A stretch of DNA of 7,220 nucleotides from assembly GCA_902783095.1 (NCBI GenBank), contig CACZPX010000299.1, positions 1-7,220 of the forward strand, in the 5' to 3' direction. Shown piece by piece: positions 1 through 5,330 of this stretch; the stretch's first letter is position 1, and each line of letters begins with the position of its first letter. Below the pieces are notes generated by a model. The model saw only the letters and a list, made by a program, of their open reading frames with translations, was not told the origin of the DNA and did no database searches. Origin of the DNA: an uncultured Lachnospiraceae bacterium (lineage in GTDB: Bacteria > Bacillota > Clostridia > Lachnospirales > Lachnospiraceae). The position numbers were made by a program, and so were the translations under genes.

Positions 1-845
1 CCGGGATGCCCCATGTCGTCCTCGCGGTTGATGATGGCCGCCGTGGGAAACTCATGCCGCAAAAACTCCTGGTTGATCACCTGGTAGATCCCGGCAAAGT
101 CCGGATTGGCCTTTTCGATGCTGATCACCGCCATATTCTCCCGCGGGTTTAAGGTGCCCATGGACATGGCTTGCAGTTCGCCGTCAATAAAGATCCCTCC
201 TATCTGATAGGACAGCAGGCTGCACTCCTGCAGGATCTCCTCAATGCCGCGCCGCTCGTAGCGCATGTCCTCGTCGCTCTGCTCGGCGTGCTGCGCGTAC
301 CAGCGGTCCAGAAACGCCAGCACCACGTCCCGGTCCGCGCAGGAGAGCGTCCGGTACTCCCACCGGCCCTCGTACTCCCGGTGAAACCGGTTTACCTGGT
401 TCTTTTTCTGATGATATTTCTTTCCGGCCAGCGTGCGCAGCCCGTCGCCGTCGTACAGATAGTCTTTGTAGTCCGTCTCCTCCCGCACCACGTAGCGCGG
501 ATCGTCCTGCAGGCCGAGCGCCAGCACGCACTCCTCGTCCGCGGAATATACCGTGAGCGGCAGCTGCAGCTCCTCGTTGAAATACTGCCGCATCAGATCA
601 AAATAATAGGCCAGATCCTCTTCGGCGCACCAGGGCGGCATGATGAACGGGCCGTTTCCGTCATCCATCAGCGTCAGGACGGCCTTTTCGTCCGCAATGC
701 AGCAGCGGATCTGATAGTGATCCTTCCAGATATAGGTGTCCAGCACACCGCTGTCACAGGTTTTGTTGGGCCGCATGGAAAAATACGGCGCCAGCAGATG
801 CGCCTCGGCGGCGCTCGGTTCGGTAAAGATCAGATTCTTTGACAT
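1..845 (-). CDS. DUF2156 / phosphatidylglycerol lysyltransferase C-terminal-like protein (3' end cut by window edge)
   Basis: The frame runs from an ATG at 845-843 off the left edge of the window, giving 281 residues with no stop. It is recognisable as the DUF2156 / LPG_synthase_C family (GNAT-like double fold, related to the C-terminal domain of MprF). Features seen are the early RPNKTCDSG stretch (about residues 25-33), the basic family motif LAGKKYHQKKNQVNRF (139-154), a second acyltransferase-like half from about 165, and the late NREDDMG motif (273-279). Family members are usually about 290-310 residues, so probably only 15-30 residues are missing. Relatives with this architecture are soluble and lack the MprF flippase domain. 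Their substrate is not known with certainty, though aminoacyl or acyl transfer is the usual guess. The start is supported by an AGGT Shine-Dalgarno-like tetramer (852-855) 6 nt upstream and an extended -10 promoter. It is transcribed divergently from mutY. Confidence 0.85.
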   Translation of the reverse strand, partial: MSKNLIFTEPSAAEAHLLAPYFSMRPNKTCDSGVLDTYIWKDHYQIRCCIADEKAVLTLMDDGNGPFIMPPWCAEEDLAYYFDLMRQYFNEELQLPLTVYSADEECVLALGLQDDPRYVVREETDYKDYLYDGDGLRTLAGKKYHQKKNQVNRFHREYEGRWEYRTLSCADRDVVLAFLDRWYAQHAEQSDEDMRYERRGIEEILQECSLLSYQIGGIFIDGELQAMSMGTLNPRENMAVISIEKANPDFAGIYQVINQEFLRHEFPTAAIINREDDMGHP

Positions 846-875
846 AAAAATACCTGCCAGTCGTTTGGTGAGCCC

Positions 876-884
876 ATTGTACCA
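876..884 (-). promoter_or_regulatory. Extended -10 promoter for the DUF2156 gene
   Basis: Read on the minus strand, this is TGGTACAAT: a -10 box TACAAT (5 of 6 to consensus, 881-876) preceded by the TGn extension. The -35 position (about 899-904, TTTCCG) matches only 3 of 6, as is common for extended -10 promoters. The predicted transcription start would be about 870, leaving a leader of roughly 25 nt before the ATG at 845. Confidence 0.55.
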
Positions 885-953
885 CAGGTCCCGCCGTTCG
901 GAAAGCCTTTGACGCAACCTTTTTGTGCCGCATGTTTTTAACGCTCCTCTTTC

Positions 954-982
954 TTGCAATCCGCGGGCGGCGGCCTTATAGT
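954..982 (+). promoter_or_regulatory. Sigma-A-type promoter for mutY
   Basis: TTGCAA (954-959, 4 of 6 to consensus) and TATAGT (977-982, 5 of 6) are separated by exactly 17 nt. The predicted transcription start is about 989-990, just before the GGAGAG at 991-996. mutY would therefore have a very short leader, and the start codon that can use this Shine-Dalgarno is the ATG at 1006 rather than the one at 997. Confidence 0.6.
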
Positions 983-1005
983 AAGGGCACGGAGAGATGA
1001 CCCAC

Positions 1006-2283
1006 ATGAACAAGCTTTCACAGTCTGATACAAAAGAGCGCACGGCAGACGCCTGCGTCAAAGCCGCCGCGGGCGACGCAAACACGGCTGCCGCAGAGAC
1101 CCGCGCAGCAGCCGCGGGCCCCTTTGCCCTGCCGGAACTTTCCGCGCTGCTTGACTGGTACGATAAAAACCGCCGCATATTGCCGTGGCGCGAAGATCCC
1201 ACGCCCTACCACGTGTGGATCTCGGAGATCATGCTGCAGCAGACGCGCGTGGAGGCCGTGATCCCCTACTATGAACGCTTTCTGGCTGCCCTGCCGGACG
1301 TACCGGCGCTGGCCGCCGCGCCGGAGGAGCTGCTGTTAAAGCTGTGGGAAGGCCTGGGCTACTATTCCCGCGTGCGCAACCTGCAAAAGGCCGCCGTCCA
1401 GTTGACGGAACAGTACGGCGGCGTACTGCCGCGCGAACCGAAAGCCCTGGAAAAGCTGGCGGGCATCGGGCCGTATACGGCGGCCGCCATCGCCTCCGTC
1501 GCCTATCAGGTAAAGGCCCCCGCCGTGGACGGCAACCTGCTGCGGGTGTACGCCAGGCTCACCGGCGACCCGCGGGACGTCGGTACGCCGGCGGCCAAAA
1601 AGGCCGCCGCTTCCGCCTATGCTGCGGTTTTTCCGGACGACCGCCCCGGCGATCTGAACCAGGCGCTGATGGATCTGGGCGCCACCGTCTGCCTGCCAAA
1701 CGGCGCGCCGCACTGCGGCCGCTGCCCGCTGGCGGACCGCTGCGCCGCAAGGCGGGACGGCCTGACGGACGTTCTGCCGGTGCTCGCCAAAAAGGCGCCG
1801 CGCCGCGTGGAACACCGCACGGTCTTTATCATACTGCAGGGCGACCGCGTCCTGCTGCGCAAACGTCCCAAAACCGGGCTTTTGGCCGGGCTGTGGGAGT
1901 TTCCCAACACGGAAGGGTGCCTGTCCGAAACGCAGGCCCGCGCCTTTTGCGCCGCGCTGGGGATCGCACAGCCGGATCTTGCGCTGGCTCCGCCTGCCCG
2001 CCACGTCTTCACCCACCTGGAATGGGACATGACCGCGTGGCTGGTCACCGTCCCCCTGGGACACGGGGACGGTTCTTCTGTCCCACTTTTGAGACACGGG
2101 GACGGTTCTCCTGTCTCGCTTTCTCTGCCTGATCCCGCTCCCCTGCGGGAGTCTCCGGCGGCAGACGGCCCGGACAGCGCCCGCTTCATCCCCGTGCGCA
2201 CCGTCCTGTCCGACTACGCCCTGCCCTCCGCCTTTTCCGCCTATACCAGGCTTCTGTCCGCGATCCTTACGCCGCAGGATTAA
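1006..2283 (+). CDS. mutY: A/G-specific adenine glycosylase MutY
   Basis: This is the base-excision repair glycosylase that removes adenine mispaired with 8-oxoguanine. Numbering from M1 at 1006 (425 aa), it has the catalytic Glu74 in the WISEIMLQQT motif, a helix-hairpin-helix LAGIGPYTAAA (about 152-162), catalytic Asp175 in VDGNLLR, and four Fe-S cluster cysteines at 229, 237, 240 and 246 (spacing 7-2-5). A C-terminal NUDIX-like 8-oxoG-reading domain follows from about 267, with an FTH motif (335-337) matching the FSH loop of MutY. GGAGAG lies 9 nt upstream of the ATG at 1006. An in-frame ATG at 997 abuts that sequence directly and is less likely. Two oddities are an Ala-rich N-terminal tail of about 38 residues and an insertion at about 354-390 that encodes two copies of a dispersed DNA repeat. 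All catalytic residues are present, so the protein should be active. Confidence 0.95.
   Translation: MNKLSQSDTKERTADACVKAAAGDANTAAAETRAAAAGPFALPELSALLDWYDKNRRILPWREDPTPYHVWISEIMLQQTRVEAVIPYYERFLAALPDVPALAAAPEELLLKLWEGLGYYSRVRNLQKAAVQLTEQYGGVLPREPKALEKLAGIGPYTAAAIASVAYQVKAPAVDGNLLRVYARLTGDPRDVGTPAAKKAAASAYAAVFPDDRPGDLNQALMDLGATVCLPNGAPHCGRCPLADRCAARRDGLTDVLPVLAKKAPRRVEHRTVFIILQGDRVLLRKRPKTGLLAGLWEFPNTEGCLSETQARAFCAALGIAQPDLALAPPARHVFTHLEWDMTAWLVTVPLGHGDGSSVPLLRHGDGSPVSLSLPDPAPLRESPAADGPDSARFIPVRTVLSDYALPSAFSAYTRLLSAILTPQD
2058..2090 (+). repeat. GGGGACGGTTCT hairpin repeat, copy 1 (inside mutY)
   Basis: A 33-bp unit with the 13-nt core CGGGGACGGTTCT at 2064-2076. Outer arms GGGACA (2058-2063) and TGTCCC (2079-2084) form a 6-bp stem. 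An alternative inner stem GGGAC/GTCCC (2066-2070 with 2080-2084) is also possible. It is followed by ACTTTT. It is read in frame by mutY. The type resembles short dispersed palindromes that recur in many Clostridia genomes, possibly REP-like elements mobilised by Y1-type transposases. That link is an inference, since no transposase lies in this window. Confidence 0.85.
2091..2123 (+). repeat. GGGGACGGTTCT hairpin repeat, copy 2 (inside mutY)
   Basis: Direct tandem copy of the preceding unit at a 33-bp period. The core CGGGGACGGTTCT at 2097-2109 is identical. The outer arms are GAGACA (2091-2096) and TGTCTC (2112-2117). Relative to copy 1, both arms have changed together (a G:C pair to A:T), so pairing is kept. 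The 33-bp period is a multiple of three and keeps the mutY frame, giving an 11-residue peptide repeat of the RHGDGSPVS type. Confidence 0.85.
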
Positions 2284-2294
2284 ACCCCGGGCCC

Positions 2295-2325
2295 CGGGGA
2301 CGGTTCTACCGTCCCACTTTCTGAG
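2295..2325 (+). repeat. GGGGACGGTTCT hairpin repeat, copy 3 (after mutY stop)
   Basis: A third copy of the core CGGGGACGGTTCT at 2295-2307, starting 11 nt after the mutY stop. Here the pairing differs: GGGACGG (2297-2303) with CCGTCCC (2309-2315) makes a perfect 7-bp stem with a 5-nt loop. The tail CCCACTTTCTGAG resembles the copy 1 tail running into the first bases of copy 2. It is flanked by other GC-rich dyads (CCCGGTTCCGGG at 2326-2337). It could slow transcription at the mutY 3' end, but no U tract follows, so I do not call it a terminator. Confidence 0.8.
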
Positions 2326-2373
2326 CCCGGTTCCGGGTCCCCGCGGCAGGACCGTCATCCCCTTTTGCGTTTA

Positions 2374-2402
2374 TTGAATAAAAAAGCAATTTTATATAAC
2401 AT
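2374..2402 (+). promoter_or_regulatory. Possible promoter for the response regulator gene
   Basis: TTGAAT (2374-2379, 4 of 6) and TAACAT (2397-2402, 4 of 6) are 17 nt apart, in an abruptly AT-rich stretch (about 2366-2435) between GC-rich flanks. Other -10-like boxes occur close by, for example TATAAA at 2407-2412, so the exact promoter is uncertain. The position is sensible: it would give a leader of roughly 190 nt before the ATG at 2598. Confidence 0.35.
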
Positions 2403-2425
2403 TTTATATAAAATGATGTTATATA
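2393..2425. repeat. AT-rich nested palindrome upstream of the response regulator
   Basis: Outer arms TATATAAC (2393-2400) and GTTATATA (2418-2425) are exact reverse complements. Between them sits a perfect 14-bp palindrome, ATTTTATATAAAAT (2401-2414). Together they form a nested dyad of 33 bp overlapping the predicted -10 region. It could be an operator for a dimeric regulator or a cruciform-prone spacer. The sequence does not say which. Confidence 0.7.
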
Positions 2426-2458
2426 TACATTATGCCTGTTTTTGTCGGCCGCAGTCCT

Positions 2459-2507
2459 CTGCTGTTGCCTTAGCCGTCCTGCGCCGCCGCGTACGGACGG
2501 ACAGCAG
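2459..2507 (+). promoter_or_regulatory. Leader hairpin before the response regulator gene
   Basis: In the presumed 5' leader, CTGCTGT (2459-2465) pairs with ACAGCAG (2501-2507) and CCGTCC (2474-2479) pairs with GGACGG (2495-2500). An 8-nt bulge sits on the 5' side and the apical loop is 15 nt. An alternative TTGCCT/AGGCAA pairing (2465-2470 with 2506-2511) overlaps an upstream in-frame ATG at 2511. No U tract follows, so it is not an intrinsic terminator. A regulatory role is possible but unproven. Confidence 0.4.
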
Positions 2508-2597
2508 GCAATGCCTCTATTTGATTTTTGCGAGACCATCTGCGCGGGCCGCGAAAGCTCTGCGCGCAACGACAAGGGATTTGCACGGGTATCCAAG

Positions 2598-3386
2598 ATG
2601 AACATCCTGATCGCGGACAATGATCTGGTGGAACTTCGCCGTCTGTATCTTCTGCTGCAGACAGCGACGGACCCCCGCCCCACCCTGTTTGTGGCGACGA
2701 CGCCGGCACAGGCCGCGGCGTACGCCCGCACGGAGCGGATCGACGTGGTTTTTACGGAGATCTTCCCCGGCGAGCCGGACGCCTTCGGACCGATCCGCTC
2801 GCTGCAGGCGCGGCACCCCGCCGTGAATATCATCATCGTATCCGGGTCCGCCGACTATGCCTTCCCCGCCTGGCAGCTGCACGCCAGCGACTACCTGCTA
2901 AAGCCTGTAGACGCCGGGGCGGTGCGCGCCGCGCTGGACAACCTGCGCTATCCCGTGCCGGTAAAACCCGCGCCGGAAAAGCTGACCGTCCAGTGTTTCG
3001 GCAATTTTGAGGTATTTTTCCGCGGAGAAGTGATCCATTTCGACCGCAGCGGCGCCAAAGAGGTCCTGGCCTATCTGATCAGCCGGCGCGGCGCGTCCGT
3101 GACCGTGAGCGAGCTCTGCCGCGTTTTATGGGAAGACGAGGGGAACGCAACACAGAAAAAATCCTACGTGCGCACGTATTTTACCGTGCTGAAACGCACG
3201 CTGGAGGCGCTCGGCCTGGGAGGCGTGCTCCGTCACACGCGCAACGCCTACGCGGTGAACACCGCGCTTTTGGACTGCGACTACTACCGCTATCTGGAAC
3301 AGCCGCTTGCTGCAAAGCGCGGACATCAGGCAAAATTAATGAGCCAGTACGGCTGGGCGGAATCCCTGCACCCCATGGCCACCTGA
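2598..3386 (+). CDS. Orphan response regulator with SARP-like winged helix; receiver has Glu at the phosphorylation site
   Basis: A 262-residue cytoplasmic transcription regulator. The receiver domain spans about residues 1-118. It has acidic Asp7/Asp9 after the first strand, Ser82 in IIIVSGSADY, and Lys102 in the KPVD motif. The phosphoacceptor position is Glu54 (GAG at 2757-2759, context VVFTEIFPGE) instead of Asp. A winged-helix DNA-binding domain follows from about 129 (VQCFGNFEVFF, then SGAKEVLAYLISRRG). The C-terminal LMSQYGWAE segment is typical of Clostridia regulators in the CheY-plus-SARP-like group. The frame stays open upstream to 2442, but those extra 52 residues are not family-like, so the ATG at 2598 is preferred even though its Shine-Dalgarno is weak. 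No histidine kinase is adjacent. The D-to-E change may lock it in an active-like state or make it phosphorylation-independent. Its target genes are unknown. Confidence 0.85.
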   Translation: MNILIADNDLVELRRLYLLLQTATDPRPTLFVATTPAQAAAYARTERIDVVFTEIFPGEPDAFGPIRSLQARHPAVNIIIVSGSADYAFPAWQLHASDYLLKPVDAGAVRAALDNLRYPVPVKPAPEKLTVQCFGNFEVFFRGEVIHFDRSGAKEVLAYLISRRGASVTVSELCRVLWEDEGNATQKKSYVRTYFTVLKRTLEALGLGGVLRHTRNAYAVNTALLDCDYYRYLEQPLAAKRGHQAKLMSQYGWAESLHPMAT

Positions 3387-3433
3387 AAAGCCGACTGCAC
3401 AAAACTGCGGCAGGTACATCGTTCCCTCCACGC

Positions 3434-3467
3434 AAAACCGGCAGAGCTCCCTGGCCCTGCCGGTTTT
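3434..3467. terminator. Bidirectional intrinsic terminator between converging genes
   Basis: AAAACCGGCAG (3434-3444) and CTGCCGGTTTT (3457-3467) form a perfect 11-bp stem with a 12-nt loop. On the plus strand it ends in TTTT and continues T-rich to 3484. On the minus strand it also ends in TTTT. It lies 47 nt after the stop of the response regulator (plus) and 48 nt after the stop of the YczE-like gene (minus), so it can end both transcripts. Confidence 0.9.
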
Positions 3468-3515
3468 CTTCTGTGCTTCTTTTTGCGGCCGCCTCTGCCG
3501 CGCCGCCTTGCGGGA

Positions 3516-4202
3516 TCAGCTGTTCTGCGTCCGTCCGGCCAGGACCCGCACCACTTCGATCACGCTGCGATGCACCACCTTGCGCGGTTCAAACCGCAGC
3601 AGGTTAAAGACCAGCTGCAGCACCAGCCCCATGCCGAAGGTGCTGATGACCGTTCCGATCCCCACCGGGCCGCCCAGAAGCCAGCCCGCCAAAAGCACCA
3701 CGGCCAGGACCGCGATCTGCACCAGCCCAAAAGGGATCCTGGGCACCCGTTTGCCCAGCCCCACAAACAGGGAATCGCGCGGGCCGCAGCACTGTGCGGC
3801 GCTCATGTACAGGTACATGCCCACCGACTGGACAAAAAAACCTGCCACCATGATCCCGACGCCGGCCCAGGTGTTCGTCACTTCCGGCAGCGGGTTGACG
3901 TCGCTGTAAAGCTGCACCACGTTGGCGGTGTAGAGTGCGTCTATGATCGTGCCGAACCCGATCCGTTCCTTTAAAAGAAAGTCGATCCCCAGGATGATCA
4001 CCGAAGAGACGGTCATCGCCAGCCCGTAGTTGAGCGGCGTATGATTGGCGATGCCCATGCCCAGGCAGTCCCAGGGCGCCAGCCCGATATTGGCGTAGAT
4101 CTGCAGATAGACACCCAGCGCCCCGATGGTCAGGCCGACCACGATGCGCACCCACTGCCGCAGGGCCAGCTTTCTGGTAAGCGTTGTATTCTGTGCGGTC
4201 AT
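3516..4202 (-). CDS. YczE/YyaS/YitT-type integral membrane protein
   Basis: A 228-residue polytopic inner-membrane protein. Hydrophobic segments lie at about 17-36, 58-77, 83-100, 110-133 and 160-200, the last probably two helices. The QIYANIGLAPWDCLGMGI stretch (about 34-51) and the PRDSLFVGLGKR loop (about 141-152) match the YczE-like family (COG2364). The molecular function of the family is not established. A Bacillus member has been linked to lipopeptide production, which does not transfer to this protein. The ATG is 3 nt beyond the stop of the upstream EEP gene, with no good Shine-Dalgarno, so translation is probably coupled. It is the last gene of the MATE-EEP-YczE operon and is followed by the shared terminator. 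No signal peptide or enzyme motif is seen. Confidence 0.8.
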   Translation of the reverse strand: MTAQNTTLTRKLALRQWVRIVVGLTIGALGVYLQIYANIGLAPWDCLGMGIANHTPLNYGLAMTVSSVIILGIDFLLKERIGFGTIIDALYTANVVQLYSDVNPLPEVTNTWAGVGIMVAGFFVQSVGMYLYMSAAQCCGPRDSLFVGLGKRVPRIPFGLVQIAVLAVVLLAGWLLGGPVGIGTVISTFGMGLVLQLVFNLLRFEPRKVVHRSVIEVVRVLAGRTQNS

Positions 4203-4205
4203 GCG

Positions 4206-5303
4206 TTACTGCAGCGACAGGCGCATCAGCACGGGATTGTGGTCCGTACACACAAAGCCCAGATCCTGCGTCTCCAGATATTCCACGTTGACGTTGGAAG
4301 ATACGATAAAGCCGTCGATCACATAATACTGGAAGCCCGCCTTGTCCGCGCCGGCATAGGGCTGGTCCAGACTGCGGCAGGTGGGAACGTCCGCGTCCAT
4401 CATAAACTGCCAGTCCCCGGAGATCTGCGTCTCGTCCAGCTTTCCGGCCTGCCACTTGCCCTCCTGCGCGGGATAGGCCGCCATATTCACAGAGGAAAAG
4501 ACCTGGTTGAAATCGCCGCCGGCGATCACGTAGTTGCCCTTGGCGGCCTCTTCTTCCAGCAGTTTTGCGAGCGCCGCGGTCTGCGCGGCCTTGCCCTCGC
4601 CGTCGTCATAGGCCTCCAGGTGCAGGTTCATCACCACCAGCTCGTGCTCGCTCTGCGCCACGGGGATGCGGCTGATCATCACACAGCGCTTTAAGTTGAC
4701 CATGCTCACCGGCCAGGAAAACGGTATGGGAAGCTGCACGCGCTGCACGTTTTCCTGCGCATAGACGGAAAGCGTGGCGACGCCGGAGTCCACCGTGCCG
4801 ATGGGCGGCAGAGGATAGGGAAGAAAGGCCACTTTGAAATTGTTGGCAAAGGCGGACACGTAGCCGTCCATGCCCTGGCAGAGCCAGTCAAATTCGTCCA
4901 CGCCAAGCGAGCGGGTGGAGCCGCGGTCCACCTCCTGCAACAGCAGCAGATCCGGCGATTCCTCCCAGATCTCCGTCATGATCCCCTGCAGGTTGGCGTC
5001 CAGGCGCGCCTCGTCGGCCGTCTGCACGCCGCTGCCGCCGTCCATAAAGAAATCCGCGTTGTCGCCCAGCGCGCCGTACCCGAGATTCCAGGTCATCACC
5101 GTCAGATGATCGCCCGCAGCCAGCGTCTTGGACTGTGTCCCGACCGTTTCCACGGCTTCCACGTCCGCGGGTTTGTACTCGGTGATCGCCAGAAAACCGA
5201 ACAGCAGGCCCGCCAGGATCACCACCGTCAGTACCACGATGCCCAGCACCTGGAAGATCCTGCCGGCAGCGCTCCGTTTTGTCTTGACCTCTCTCTTTTT
5301 CAT
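4206..5303 (-). CDS. Membrane-anchored endonuclease/exonuclease/phosphatase (EEP) family hydrolase
   Basis: A 365-residue protein with a basic N-terminus and one hydrophobic anchor (about 17-40), so the catalytic domain is probably outside the membrane. The EEP metal-dependent phosphoesterase motifs are all present in order: Asn73 (MTWNLGYG), Glu124 (LLLLQEVD), His228 (VMNLHLEAYDD), Asp264/Asn266 (AGGDFN), Asp330 (YYVIDGFIV) and the Asp354-His355 pair (CTDHNPV). The fold covers DNases, sphingomyelinases and inositol-phosphate phosphatases. Extracytoplasmic, anchored members in Firmicutes are often annotated only as EEP proteins, and the substrate cannot be read from sequence. A strong AGAGGGG Shine-Dalgarno (5312-5318) lies 8 nt upstream of the ATG. 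It sits 27 nt after the MATE gene and 3 nt before the YczE-like gene, so the three are almost certainly cotranscribed. Confidence 0.9.
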   Translation of the reverse strand: MKKREVKTKRSAAGRIFQVLGIVVLTVVILAGLLFGFLAITEYKPADVEAVETVGTQSKTLAAGDHLTVMTWNLGYGALGDNADFFMDGGSGVQTADEARLDANLQGIMTEIWEESPDLLLLQEVDRGSTRSLGVDEFDWLCQGMDGYVSAFANNFKVAFLPYPLPPIGTVDSGVATLSVYAQENVQRVQLPIPFSWPVSMVNLKRCVMISRIPVAQSEHELVVMNLHLEAYDDGEGKAAQTAALAKLLEEEAAKGNYVIAGGDFNQVFSSVNMAAYPAQEGKWQAGKLDETQISGDWQFMMDADVPTCRSLDQPYAGADKAGFQYYVIDGFIVSSNVNVEYLETQDLGFVCTDHNPVLMRLSLQ

Positions 5304-5330
5304 TGCAGCAGCCCCTCTTTGTGTATCATC

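Noticed and set aside
171..842. Plus-strand open frame of 223 codons over the left gene
   Set aside because: It is the antisense shadow of the DUF2156 coding sequence, which has the family motifs, a promoter and a Shine-Dalgarno on the minus strand.
2058..2325. CRISPR-like array from the three GGGGACGGTTCT repeats
   Set aside because: The first two copies are directly tandem without unique spacers, the third is 198 bp away, the units lie partly inside mutY, and no cas gene is present.
1336..2358. Minus-strand open frame of 340 codons over mutY
   Set aside because: It is low-complexity, Arg/Gly-rich and antisense to a fully recognisable MutY.
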